The position numbers and the translations under genes were made by a program. This document shows positions 48,401-59,490 of a stretch of 64,000 nucleotides of DNA, piece after piece. The stretch comes from Tilletia caries (taxonomy: Eukaryota; Basidiomycota; Exobasidiomycetes; Tilletiales; Tilletiaceae), in the NCBI GenBank assembly GCA_032718865.1, contig JALUTQ010000032.1:558001-622000 (forward strand), written 5' to 3'. The notes below the pieces were generated by a model that was given only the letters and a program-made list of their open reading frames with translations, was not told where the DNA came from and did not search any database. How positions within the stretch are numbered: position 1 is the stretch's first letter; each line of letters begins with the position of its first letter.

Positions 48401-50223
48401 TCGGACACCTTCACCCATGGCACCCGGCGGGCCGATGCAGTCCCCCGCTTTCCCGCCAATGAGTCCAGGGATGATGCCGATGCAATTGAATGGGATGATG
48501 GCGGGAGGATCTGGAGCGCGCGGCTCGGGTGGGCCTGTACGGGCCAGTTCGGATCGGACGCCAGACCGGGAGAGTGGACGCGGATCGGCACTGCTGAGGA
48601 AGAACCCGAGCAATCCGCATCCCGGCTCAAGGGGGAGTCAGATGAGTATGGCACCGGTATCTGGCAATGGGCCGATGCCTGGTTGGAACGGGTCGATGCC
48701 GCCTGCGCCGGGTCCGGGCTTTGCGCCGCCTCTTCCTCCTCCTGGTCAAATGGGCAACTTGGCCGCGCCATCGATGCTCGGTGGTCCATCTCGGAGTCCG
48801 AGTCCGCTCAGTGTCGGTGGAGGTGGTATGCGGAGTGCGGCTCCGTCGATGCGAAGCGTCGTACCAGAGGGCAACCCGGCCGACGCTTCAGCGGCTCCTG
48901 CTGGCCCACCGCTCGCGTTCGACGCGGCTGGCTTCATCCTCGGCACCCAACCCAAAATTCCTGGCATTACTCCTGTGCCGGAGAGTCGAGACGTGATCGA
49001 CAAGTGGGACGCCATCTTGCGCGAGGGCGATCTCGTCGCTGCCAAGAAGAGCCGTAAGGTCAAGAAGATGTGCCAGGCGGGGATTCCAGCCTCGATGCGT
49101 GCCCCTGTCTGGCTGTTCCTGTCCAACAGTGCGATCCGGAGACGGCCGGGGCTCTTTGAGCAACTGTGCAAGACGAGTCAGGAGAAGAAGTCGAGGAAGG
49201 GGAATGAGACTGTGTTTGAGCAGATCGAGAAGGACGTCGAGCGGTGTTACCCTGATCATCGCTTGTTCATCGGGAAGGAGAGTGCGGGGCGGAAGGACTT
49301 GGAAGCGATTCTCAAGGCGTATGCGCTATACAGTGAGTGAATGTGGAGGGGATGGCGCCGTTCTTGCTGTACAATGACATTGACAATGGTTTTATTGTAC
49401 ATCCTTCAGATCCAACTGTGGGATACACGCAAGGCATGGGCATGGTCGTAGGTCTCTTCCTGATGTACATGCCCGCAGAAGACGCCTTCTGGCTCCTGTG
49501 TGCCCTCCTACGCGACGTGCACATGGAAGGGTACTACACGGACACGATGAAGCAACTCCATGTCGACGGTCTCGTCTTCGGCCAAGTGCTGCAGTCGATG
49601 GATCCCGAGGTGCACGCCCGGTTGACGAAGTGGGGCATCGAGCCGATCAACTACGTCCCGAATTGGTTCTTGCCGATGTTCTCCAAGATTCTGCCATCTC
49701 AGACGATGATGCGGGTATGGGATACGTTCTTCTTCGAAGGTGAGCATTTTCCTTCGCACCCCACTGACCATCCGAGGAATTTCTGGACTCAGGAGAACTG
49801 ACTTCTCGCGTTTTTCGTCACAAAATCAGGACCGATCTGGATTGTTCAAGTCAGTCTGGCTATCATTCGGATCATTCGGGAGCCGTTGATGGCGTGCAAG
49901 GACTACGACGCGGCTATCACCTTGTTGCTCCACCCGCCGCCGGAGGCGTTGACACCGGACAACGTCCTAGGATGCGCGCTTAGCGTCAAGGTGAGTTCAG
50001 ACGACAATGACATATTGAAGTGCTGTACTTGAATATTTCATTGATCATCATTCCTTTCTCAAACTTACAGTTGAAGGATGGCGAAGTGCGCAAATTGCAG
50101 CGTACAGCATCGAAGCTTGTGCGACAGAGCAATGCCCTGACCGACCGCGGTCGAAGTGCGTCCAGAGCCGGGGACCGGAACAGCATATCGGCCCGCTCGA
50201 TGTCCGTTCCGGCTAAGCGGTAA
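45459..50223 (+). CDS. SH3- and TBC-domain RabGAP
   Basis: Five exons: 45459-45671, 45813-49332, 49410-49739, 49830-49990, 50071-50223, giving 1458 aa. The N-terminus is an SH3-like fold (about 30-95: LMFMTGEKIIVLRRLDEEG, SNSWFLGYCEGVVGRFKGAHV). About 1,000 disordered residues rich in Ser, Pro, Gly and Met follow (many PGP/GPM repeats). The C-terminal TBC domain spans about 1120-1400: AGIPASMRAPVWLFL, the arginine-finger motif IEKDVERCYPDHRLF, the glutamine-finger motif GYTQGMGMVVGLFL, and YVPNWFLPMFSKILP with MRVWDTFFFEG. Both catalytic fingers are present, so GTPase activation of a Rab is expected. TBC proteins act in vesicle traffic or polarised secretion, but the target Rab is unknown. 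The huge exon 2 holds the whole linker. Confidence 0.87.
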
Positions 50224-51306
50224 TCATCCTGAGAGTGTGTCACGCCCCTGCTCCCTCTGCTGCTTCGAAGGTCAACCCTTTCCGCCCCTGTCATCAACAA
50301 GTCCGTTCCCATCCTATACCCCCCTCATCTTGCCGGGTACGGCCTGCCATGAACATTCTCTGCCCTGCTTTCGGTCCCCGGTTCGAACTCGTCCATCAAC
50401 ACAAATCGTCGTTTCCCTTCCCACAAAATCAAGATCCAAGTTGCATCAAGTCACAGGAGATGTCCCTCAGCGATCCCCTTCACAGCGCGGTCAGGGAGGG
50501 CGACGCAATCTGCAACTACCGCTCCTCGCAACCGAGGTTCTTCAACATCAAATAGGGGCGGGACTTTAGACTTCGAAGGGACAGCCTAGCATCATTCACA
50601 CTCTTTTGCATCATTCGACCTGCCGCCTACAAAGTTTCGGACGGACCGGATCTGGCCTCGACAACGAACAAGATTGGAGCGGAACTTCTGTTCACCGAGG
50701 CCGGCCCTCCCCCACACACACTCCTTTGCATTAACCCTCTCACTATTCTTCGCTTCAACACCCCGCCCTCTCTCTCACTCCCGTTTTCCCCCCTTCACTC
50801 CTTTAGTTTATCTCTGGCGGGCTACTTCCCTTCACCAAAAAATCATCTGACTCCTTCTCTATCTCGATCTCATCTGCTTCTCCCCATGTCTCCTTGTCGT
50901 CTTCAACTTGCTTCTAATTTCTCCCTCTTCACTCTCAATCCTCGCGACCTTTGCAAGAATGGATACCTAACTACTTAGACCCATGGTCGGTGTTGCTTGT
51001 TTCCGCTTCGGTCAGGCTGAGAAGGAGGTCCATCGGGATGGAAAGGCGATTGCGAATTGAATGACATGGGAATGCGATTGGGTCTGCGTCGGGACGGATT
51101 ACTACTGGAATCTTGCGAGAGAGAGACGTTTGCGCTACGAGAGGTGGTGATACAGCGGACATGCAGGAGAGGAGGAACTGACGAGAAGAACCATAGGCGC
51201 TAAGGGAACCAGGGAAGGAACGCAGGTAACGAGGAGGGCGAGGTTATCATGGATGATGGTGAGGCCGAAAAAAAGAGGCCGGTGATGAGGTTGTGACACC
51301 AAGCCC
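50224..51306. other. convergent intergenic region
   Basis: About 1.1 kb between the TBC gene and the minus-strand orphan gene. It contains a pyrimidine-rich segment at about 50,700-50,900. A plus-strand frame of 137 codons (50156-50569) overlaps the TBC 3' end in another frame and shows no domain. Confidence 0.55.
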
Positions 51307-52956
51307 CTATTGCCGGCTGCCTTCGAGTCCGAGCCCACCCAAGGCACGCCGGACTGCCTTGAGCTCAGCATCGGCCCGTCGCCCACGCCGGATCACAAGG
51401 CCACCGACGACGAGCTCCCAAGCGGCAGCCAACGTCTTCCAGTAGGTTGCGTCCACGAGTCCGAGGGAGCCGCCGTTGGCGTAGACGGATTGGATGACGC
51501 CCAGCAGGTGCAGGAGCTGCTTGTCGGAGAGATCGGCGAGGGCTTGGATGGCTTGGGCTTGAGGTGTGAGCGTGCTCGCGTTTGAATTCTTCGATGACGA
51601 GTTGGTGATACCCGGCTGGCCCACCCGAGGAGTGTTCTCCTCATCCCTTGCGGCGGCTTGGCGCTGCTTGAGCGAGTCGTTGATGTACTTGAGAGGCACC
51701 AGGCTGTTGAGCAGGCGCTGAGATGAACCTGTGCAGATGTAGTCGTGGGTGATTCCGAAGGTGGAAGGCTTGGGTACCGTGAATTGGATGACTCGGACCG
51801 TCCTCTCGCCTGATGCGTCGCTGCCTTGCGGGTCCTTGGATGGATGGAAGCAGTCATCAGGGAGAGACCGACATTGGAGTGCATAGAGTAAGGCGTGGAT
51901 GGGGAAGAGAGTCGGGTCCTCCCGATGCATCATGGCTTTGGTGTCGGCATTCAACTTGTTGAGCGCGGTTGCCACGGTCTTGTCGAGATTGGTGCTGCTA
52001 GGCACGACCGCGAGGACGTGGGTGGGCGGTTGTGATGATGACGAGGATGAGGCGAGCAAATCAGCTGGCTGACACTGTAGTGTGATAGTGTTGGACTGCG
52101 CAGCAGCGGTGACGAATGCCTTGGGGTCGACTGCGTCTTCGTTGGTCCGGAGTGCCAGCTTCCACATGTCGCCTTCTCCGACCATGCGCCGAATGTGAGG
52201 GATAGCATACTCCGCTGTCCAGCCGGAAGTGTGGCCGTTGTTCGCGTCGGCGTGAAGACCGACGCGGTGAAGGTGCTCGACGACGTCGAGGTGAGGATCG
52301 GTCTTCATGGGCGCAAAGTTGGGTGCGGGAAGGGTGAGCGGGAGCTGCAGCCTTGCTTTTGGAGAAGAGGGTGCCGGTGCCGATGCCGATCGAGAGGCTA
52401 CATTCGTGGACGAACGGATTTTTCCCTTGCTGTTGGCTTTGAGTGCCGATGGGGTGGTAGCTTGTTGAGAACTGGAGGTCTTCGTCGGCCTTTTGGGTCG
52501 GCTGTTCTGGGGGCTTGGTGCGAAGGTAACATTGAGAGAGGCGGAACTCTTTCGCTCCACTGCGCTGTGGCCGCGCATGATGCTGGCCTTTCCCTGCGAT
52601 GGAAGGTCGAGTGCTTGTGCCTTGGGCGTATCAGGGGGTGACGAGGGAGTTGAGGCCAGCACAACTCCACGATTGGCAAACATAGACGAGGTTGCCAGAG
52701 GTGAGCCCGGGTTGTTGCAGCCGGCAAAGAAGAGTTGCCGTGGGTCGATGGACTTTCGATCGAAGCTGACTTCGTCCAAGGCATGGTGGTTTAAGTAGAA
52801 TTCGGTGTCGGCTGAGCGTTGTAAGTCCTCGAAGAGGTCGGGATGCATTCTCCCTTCATTGGACAGAAATCCAAGAGACGCCGATGAGTGCTCTGTGATG
52901 GAGGTCTTGACAGGTGTGCTGGGGGACCGTGTGCTTTGATAGATGCTAGGAACCAT
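51307..52956 (-). CDS. conserved-looking hypothetical protein, single exon
   Basis: 549 aa from ATG at 52956, with no intron. I recognise no family. The N-terminal third has an ordered-looking segment (MHPDLFEDLQRSADTEFYL, FDRKSIDPRQLFFAGCNNPG). A Ser/Pro/Lys-rich linker follows with an SRPKRPTK basic patch. The C-terminal half looks globular: DVVEHLHRVGLHAD, WTAEYAIPHIRRMVGEGDMW, HVLAVVPSS, FPIHALLYALQCRSLPDDCF, IQALADLSDKQLLHLLGVIQ and TYWKTLAAAWELVVGGLVIRRG. No signal peptide or membrane segment is seen. The frame is long, uninterrupted and evenly coding, so the gene is probably real and the function unknown. Confidence 0.75.
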   Translation of the reverse strand: MVPSIYQSTRSPSTPVKTSITEHSSASLGFLSNEGRMHPDLFEDLQRSADTEFYLNHHALDEVSFDRKSIDPRQLFFAGCNNPGSPLATSSMFANRGVVLASTPSSPPDTPKAQALDLPSQGKASIMRGHSAVERKSSASLNVTFAPSPQNSRPKRPTKTSSSQQATTPSALKANSKGKIRSSTNVASRSASAPAPSSPKARLQLPLTLPAPNFAPMKTDPHLDVVEHLHRVGLHADANNGHTSGWTAEYAIPHIRRMVGEGDMWKLALRTNEDAVDPKAFVTAAAQSNTITLQCQPADLLASSSSSSQPPTHVLAVVPSSTNLDKTVATALNKLNADTKAMMHREDPTLFPIHALLYALQCRSLPDDCFHPSKDPQGSDASGERTVRVIQFTVPKPSTFGITHDYICTGSSQRLLNSLVPLKYINDSLKQRQAAARDEENTPRVGQPGITNSSSKNSNASTLTPQAQAIQALADLSDKQLLHLLGVIQSVYANGGSLGLVDATYWKTLAAAWELVVGGLVIRRGRRADAELKAVRRALGGLGLEGSRQ

Positions 52957-55158
52957 GGTGAGGTAACTGATGGGTCTCTGGCCGACGGTTGTGAAAAAGA
53001 GCTCTGACTGGGTTCAATGAGGGGTGAAGTGTGGGGGTAGGCTTGGGCGGCCGGGCAGTAGCAAGGAGAGATGCGAGAGCTGCGAAAGACTGGGCTGAAC
53101 GGAGAGTGAGCGAGGGGAGGTGAGTAAGATCAGAAACATGTTCAGGAGAGTTCAGGTGTTATAGTTGGCAGAGCTGTCACGGTCTCGTCAGCTCGAAGCT
53201 GGTGTCAAGCTGTCAGGATTGGTTCTTGACACATTTTCGCAGCCCAGCTAATTTCGCTCAATTAGTCGAGGGCGTATGAGGCGGAGCGGGCGTGGTCTCC
53301 ATGTCGACGCATTGACGGTCGACGAGAGTGTGATTTCTTCATCTCCATTCTCCAGTCGGCGCTGTTGATGCGTTGATGCCGGCTGTCGACTATCGTCCAG
53401 AGAACCGGAGACGCCTGACGGAACAACAACAAAGATCCGCCTGGATCAAATACATCACAGCCTGAGGCCTGAGGAAACAAGGTCTGCCTTGGCCTGGTAA
53501 CCAAGCCTGGAGCCCGAAATCTGAAAGAAGACAACCGGTCAGGCCATTGTTCTTCGGGTCTACGGAAAGGAGGCTTGAGGACAAGTGAGGACAAGGTCAA
53601 AGCATGTGAAGGAAACTCCAGAACTCATCTGTTCTTTCTGCGTCCACGCTCCAGCGCTTCAGCCCTCCGCCATCCGAGATCATCGACGTCTCCGACCGTG
53701 ATGAGGGATGAGGCATGAGGCGATGAGGGTTGGATGGCCTCATTTCACTTCTGTGATTCTGTCGCTACTCGCATGTGAGTGGTGTGAACTCGTTCCCGAA
53801 CTGTTCGAATGGAACGGGTTAAGGACGGCAAGTCCTTTCTCTCACTCACACCTCTTTGCGAACTCGTTGAGGGTCGTCGAAGAACATGTCCATCCCCTGC
53901 CTGGTGAGTACCGCCGCGCGATGCCCTGCGCTTGGAACCTCGTTCATGCTGCTGCTGCGCACGGCTTCGGCCGCAGCAGGGGCAGCTGAGTTCTCCGAGA
54001 AAGAGGCAAAGCAAAGCAAACACTCGGCCAACCAAGTGCGGTTCGGCGACCTAATACCTTCACCATGAGGGGATGAGGCTTCGATGCGTTCTCTCAACAA
54101 CTTCCGGGACTGTAGAAGCGGGGCAAGTGACGAGCAGGGCAAAGGCTTCACTGCTCAATCATTCTGGCTCAGGAAAGAGGCCCTGTTGCGGCGATGATCC
54201 TTTGACGCAGATGAGGCTCGTTCGAGCAGAGGCGAATCCCACGAGAGGAAGACTTTCAGAGCTTCCCGCGCTGATGGCTGAATCCCTTCTTCCTTCAGCA
54301 TGTCGCCCTTTTCCGTCTCCCTGACGTCTTTGAGCAGTGAGATTTGCGCGGCCGGATCCTGACGATAGCATCGATCAGGAAGGTTCGTTACCGTGTGCCC
54401 TTGCTTGGTGCTCGACAACATCCCAACGGTCGGAACCACTTGTTTGCCTCCGACGCGCCCCCGACCTCGCCATGGACGATGAGATCCTGATCCAACATAT
54501 TCAACCGGCACATCTGCGCTAACGGTTCAGCGCAAGAACACAGCATGATGCAGGCCACCCAGCATTACGGATTATTGCGGACACTCGTACTTCGCACTTT
54601 CGGTGTCTTTGGCAAGCCTTTAGCTACTCGAGTCATCAACCTTATCGGCACAAGGAGCGGACGAGGAGCGGACGAGGAGCGGACGAGGAGCGGACGACGG
54701 CGGTTTAACGGGCGTCTTCCTTCGGTGGGGCGGTGAGCAACGGTATGGTTCTTGTTCTACGATGTGAGCACTTCTGCATGCCAGATCTCTCACGCTCTTG
54801 CGCATGCAGAGTTGCACTTCCATGTGAGCATCAACAAGTTCTCAGTTGGACCCCGCTCGCTCGCTCCTGAGCGAGACCCACCATCACTGACTTTCTATAC
54901 CGGAGAGACGAAGCGAGAGAGAGAGTGTACGTGTGCACCAGGCTGTGCTCTCTGACATTCTTTGATTTCTCGAGCTGCCATCTTCCCATCTTTGCTCTCC
55001 CTCATTTCTACAGGGACTGCTGGTCAGTTGCAGCTTCGCCTTTCCCCTTTCTCCCCTTCCTTCACTTTCTTCCCCAGGTCTTTTGGCGCAGCGCGCACTT
55101 TTGGAACACATTCACCTTTCCCTCGTATTCGCACACGGATCTCGATCTTTGAACCAAG
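52957..55158. other. long divergent intergenic region
   Basis: 2.2 kb between the divergent orphan gene and the 7-TM gene. Several frames of 60-120 codons occur on both strands but none has a domain or a paired splice signal. An 11-bp tandem repeat sits at 54,653. Confidence 0.55.
54653..54696. repeat. 11-bp tandem repeat, four copies
   Basis: Four perfect copies of AGGAGCGGACG in a row, followed by a partial, altered copy. Confidence 0.9.
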
Positions 55159-57483
55159 ATGGAGGCATCACCCGAATTTCTATTGGCGTCCAAGCTCGTG
55201 GCCACGGCGGGCAAGGGAATGCTCGTAACCCCGGACGGTGCGGCGGATCCCATGAACACGAACAGAACCATCCCAGGCGTAGCACAGACGGTTCCCGAGC
55301 TGTTGACAATGGCACAACTGCGCGTCCCACAACTAGCGACGTTGCTCTTCGTCATCATCGCTTTCGTCCTCACCATGCTAATCCTCGCTCTCGCCGCCTT
55401 CGACGCAGTGCGCGGGACTCTCGCCATGCGAAGAAGGGCTTCTCGGAAAAACACAGCGGGCGCTGCGGCGCTGTCAAGAAATCGACAGGGTCACGAGCTG
55501 CACTTGCTAGAGGAGGAGGATGCACCCAGATTACTCGGCTCCGGATGGCGACCCTTCTACTCCATCTTTGTCATGGTGGCATCGATTTGTCAAGCCGGAT
55601 ACCTTCTCATGTACCTTCAAGGCAGCCGCGGTTTCCTGTCCCGCCAGGTCCAGTTCTCCGCAAACAACATCGCCTTTGCGTCGTCGATCTCGGCCGCCCT
55701 CTTCCTCGTGCTCGCCATGATCCCCTCCAATCCAGCATCCCGACTCCGTCTCGGAAGCACAATGTCCAACGCACGATCAGCAACATGGCACTATATGATC
55801 GTCTGCCTTGTCGCTCTCGCACCCGCCCTGGTAATCGTCCTCATGACGTTCGGATCGGCGCGCTATCTACGCGCCTTCGAGCACCTTGACACAGCCTTGC
55901 GTACCCTCATCGCCAAGCCTGCCACTTGCTCCGGGCAGCGAGGCACAGCGGGTGACGGAGCCGGAGACGACGCAAGCTCATGCTCAGTCTACACCATCGC
56001 ATTCCTGTTGCAAGACCAGGCAGGTGTCGCCAAGGCCAACGTGGCCTTCAAAGGCACCGTGCTGCTCTGCCTCGGTGTTCTCGCTGCCATCGTAGCCCAC
56101 GAAGCTCTGCGTGCGCTGCGCTATCGACAGGCAGCGCTGACCGACGTTCACATGCAGCTAGAGCAAGCTCGTCTGGAGAATGAAGATATGGGATTTGGGT
56201 TGGAGAGCGATGCCGGCTCAATCAGCGAAAAGAGCGGCTACAGCGGCAAATCTGGAGACAGTCGCAAAAGCGTCTTCCTAACTGGAATGTCCGCGCAGGC
56301 TGAGCGTGACTACCTCCGATACCTCCACGGTCTAGGCATCTCTTCCCTCTACCGCAAAGACACGGTGTGGTCTGAGAGGAGCGCAGCAAGCTCGTACGCG
56401 CCGACCTACAAGTCGGCAAGCTCCTCCGGAAGTGCCTCGCGAAAACCAATCCGCAAGCCGCCACCATCCTACTTTGACAGCGCCGAGCGATCACCTTCCT
56501 TCTCCGATGCTGACGAGGTGGACACTCGGGGCGTGAGCCTGGATACGTCGGATTCGGTCGGACGAGCGTTGCAGCGCCAGTTTGGCTGCGTCGACGTGAA
56601 GCGAGGCGCAACTACGAAGAGCAAGGACAGCACCATCAGCAGCAAGAAGGGCATTGTCGATGAGGAGGAGCGCCGGTTGCCTGGCTATCTGAATTCTCAC
56701 ATCACCAAGCCAGAAGCGGCCGCACGCAAGAGTCACGACGACGGAGACCTGGAGGAAAGTGAGGGGGATGGTCTGACGCGCATGAAGTCTTCGGCGCGGT
56801 TGGAATCCTTGGGACGCGCGCGATCCTTGCGTATGGGCGACATCGACGTCTCCAAGGTCGTGCCCTCATCGACCTCATCAGGCCGTAAAAGACCGCGAGG
56901 AGGCAGACCGCTCGGCAGTGCACCTTCATCATCCGCCTCTTCCGAGCCCCGCTCACGATCATCGAGCACCTCCCGTGGGCCATATGGTGTTTCTCGGGCG
57001 TCATCGCCAGTCGATGATGACGATAGCCGAGCAGCCTCCCGCTGGTACGGCGACGGATACGTCTCGAGCTATCGGTCCGGCGCCGCTCGATCACTGTCGG
57101 CCCAACCTCATCCGGGCAGCATGGCTCTCACGCTCAGTGCAGCCGCAGCGTCCTCGACAGCCGCCCTGGCCCGCACTGCGCCTTTGCGATACAGGATGCG
57201 GATCAACCGAGCCATGGCGCTCGGTTCCGTCGCTCTCTTCCTGTTGATCATCATCATGATGCTCGTCATGGGTGACGCGCTCGAATTTGGGAATCGCCCC
57301 CGGGTCGCGCTGGCGTTGGCGATCTGGACGTGGGTCCTCGAGAGTGGGTTGCACGCCGTTGTGCTCGGGCTGTTGATGTACCGGGGCAGCGGGGCGGTAG
57401 AGGAGATTCCGCTGACATGGCCAGTCGGTGGCATGCCAGATCTCGAGCAGGGCTGCGTAGGATCAAAAGAGGACCAACTATAG
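55159..57483 (+). CDS. seven-TM hypothetical membrane protein
   Basis: Single exon, 774 aa, family not recognised. Hydrophobic segments are visible at about 58-82 (LATLLFVIIAFVLTMLILAL), 134-153, 170-188, 209-232 and 293-318 (GTVLLCLGVLAAIVAHEAL). A long cytoplasmic-type Ser/Arg/Asp-rich region of about 370 residues follows, then two more near 690-712 (ALGSVALFLLIIIMMLVMG) and 722-745. The 5+2 pattern with a big disordered loop between TM5 and TM6 is unusual. A Cys pair and an NRT glycosylation site in the soluble parts hint at an outside-facing N-terminus. There is no signal peptide. A fungal GPCR-like receptor or a transporter-associated protein are possibilities but neither is shown. Confidence 0.75.
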   Translation: MEASPEFLLASKLVATAGKGMLVTPDGAADPMNTNRTIPGVAQTVPELLTMAQLRVPQLATLLFVIIAFVLTMLILALAAFDAVRGTLAMRRRASRKNTAGAAALSRNRQGHELHLLEEEDAPRLLGSGWRPFYSIFVMVASICQAGYLLMYLQGSRGFLSRQVQFSANNIAFASSISAALFLVLAMIPSNPASRLRLGSTMSNARSATWHYMIVCLVALAPALVIVLMTFGSARYLRAFEHLDTALRTLIAKPATCSGQRGTAGDGAGDDASSCSVYTIAFLLQDQAGVAKANVAFKGTVLLCLGVLAAIVAHEALRALRYRQAALTDVHMQLEQARLENEDMGFGLESDAGSISEKSGYSGKSGDSRKSVFLTGMSAQAERDYLRYLHGLGISSLYRKDTVWSERSAASSYAPTYKSASSSGSASRKPIRKPPPSYFDSAERSPSFSDADEVDTRGVSLDTSDSVGRALQRQFGCVDVKRGATTKSKDSTISSKKGIVDEEERRLPGYLNSHITKPEAAARKSHDDGDLEESEGDGLTRMKSSARLESLGRARSLRMGDIDVSKVVPSSTSSGRKRPRGGRPLGSAPSSSASSEPRSRSSSTSRGPYGVSRASSPVDDDDSRAASRWYGDGYVSSYRSGAARSLSAQPHPGSMALTLSAAAASSTAALARTAPLRYRMRINRAMALGSVALFLLIIIMMLVMGDALEFGNRPRVALALAIWTWVLESGLHAVVLGLLMYRGSGAVEEIPLTWPVGGMPDLEQGCVGSKEDQL

Positions 57484-58001
57484 GACCCCCATCGCATGAT
57501 CCGAGTCCTTCCATCCACTCCTTCTCGTTCGATAGATGCTTTTCATCCGTGTTTCCTATATGTAATGGGGGGCCTCCTTTTTCACTGCTGGACAGCTACA
57601 ACCTCGGGTGCTTAATGCAAAGCACTCCAACTTAATCCTTTCTTCTGCCTTGATGTCGAGTGCGGTTTGATGTAGATTCGATCACGGCTCTCGGCCAGCA
57701 CGTATCCGTTCCGTAATATTTTGGAGAAAACAGCAGGTATTTCGATTCGTGAAGAAGTTTCTCGGAAGCGAGTAAGTCGTACAAAGCGGGCACCAGTTCG
57801 CGAAGCGTGTAAAAAGATGCGACCGGGTTCGAAGTCATGAAAGGGATCTTGGGCGCTCTTCGCCGTGCCGTGCCTCGCCGAGTCACGTATCGAGCCAGGA
57901 AGGCATGTCGAGCCTGAAAGGGAAGAAGTTCGCGCGCCTACGGGGAATCCAGTACCATGCGAGAGCGTGGGTGAATTGGGGTTTTGCCGGCCAGCCAAGC
58001 C
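57484..58001. other. convergent intergenic spacer
   Basis: 518 bp between the stops of the 7-TM gene and the SR-type gene. Minus-strand frames here are read-through of the SR gene's end in other frames. Confidence 0.6.
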
Positions 58002-59490
58002 TTACTCCCAGCCCGTCTTTCCATTCCCATCTTCATCGCCCTTGCGGTCGTCGTCGTCATCAGCAGCAGGTCGGGCCGTGTCAGTGTCGAGAGGTGGACG
58101 GGATGTCTCCCTGTCCCGGTCTGCGTCATCGCGGGCTACGGAACCGCGCACAGAGGAGCGACGAGGAGGTGAGAGCGAGCGAGGACGGGAACTGCCGGCG
58201 CGGTCACGGTCATCCCGGTCGTCGCGACGGTCGCCGCGGAAGTCATCCCGGTCGTCTCGGCGTTCCGACTTAACATAGTCGCGATCATCCCGGCGTTCCG
58301 ACTTGACATAGTCGCGGTCATCTCGGCGGTCGTCCCGTCGGTAGTCTCGGTCTCGGTCGTCTCCTCCACGGCGGTAGTCACGGTCGTCTCCGCGGCGGTA
58401 GTCATCGCGTCGCCGGGGTGGAGAGCGTTCGCGGGGAGGTGGCCCACGTCCGCCACCGTCGTAGCGCCAGGAAGACGAAGGCGCGTTCTGCAGTAGGACG
58501 GGTAAGACTTAGAGCTTTGTTCTCTGGATGACTTCGTTGATCGTGGTACTAACCTTGGCGAATTGGATGCCGATTGTGTACTCGCCAAAGCGCATGTTGT
58601 GCATTCGGCGATGAGCATCCTGAGCAGAGAGTCGAGAGTGTGTGAGCCAAACGAGTCGTTTTGTGTCTGATCGTAGTTGAGAAGGCGAGTGCTCACCTCT
58701 GCGTCGCGAGGATCTTCGTATTCTATGAAGGCGTATCTGTTTGAGGCCGGAACGAACCGGATGAGGGAAGATCGAGAGAAACCGAAGGAGAATCGTATGT
58801 TAGGCACGCCTCGTTCCGTATGCACATGTAGAATCGCATCCGAAATTGCATCGTCAATCGGCATCGGCATCGTGGCTCTGTCCGTCAGATATGGACATCT
58901 CGCCAGGGAGAGCGCTAATCCACACGTTCGAGATCGAAACGCCCGACTCGAACCACAATCCGAGATCGTCATAACGACATGGGTCGTCGCTACATCGCTC
59001 GTTCGTTCGTTCGCTCGCTCCCTCTTTCGGGGAAGAGCACAAGGATCGACCGCGACCGGTCGGTCGCATCGTGCCATCGGCCGCAAGCGGAGAGTAGGTA
59101 CAGGACCAGTACTCTTGGCACTCGACAGCGCTCACTTGGAAGAGGATCTTGGACGGGACCATCGAGAGACTTACGGCTTCGCGTTCGGGTTCTTGACGGC
59201 AGGGATGTCGCAGCGCAGCAAGGGCCCCATCCGCTCGAATTCGTAGGCCAGTTCCCTAGAAAAAAACAAAGACTGGTAAGCATACATGAATATTGAGTGC
59301 GGCGATGGATGCAATGATTTGGATGCTCACTTTGCGCGCATGTCCGGAGGGAAGCCGGCAACAAAGAGGGTCTGAGAGAGAGGAAGGAGGCGGATGGGAT
59401 CGTGAGCAAGTCGCACAAAAGAGACGCGGGTTGCTGCGTTGTACTCACAGTGCGTCCGCCACCACGAGGGGGTCCTCCTCCGTACGGCAT
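58002..59490 (-). CDS. SR-type RNA-binding protein, one RRM plus Arg/Asp tail
   Basis: Six exons on the minus strand: 59490-59449, 59371-59331, 59255-59175, 58736-58697, 58619-58554, 58487-58002, giving 251 aa. A single RRM occupies about residues 15-90. RNP2 is TLFVAGFP, followed by ELAYEFERMGPLLRCDIP. RNP1 is YAFIEYED, followed by DAHRRMHNMRFGEYTIGIQFAK. The tail is built from RDD/RDY/RRD repeats and an RSLSPPRRSS segment, ending DGNGKTGWE. This is the organisation of SR and SR-like splicing factors that bind pre-mRNA and recruit the spliceosome. The intron between exons 3 and 4 is 438 bp, four to five times longer than its neighbours, and splits the RRM. It is divergent from SET2. Confidence 0.87.

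Noticed and set aside
53262..54522. Several 60-120 codon frames on both strands
   Set aside because: No domains, no splice pairing and mutual overlap; chance frames in GC-rich DNA.
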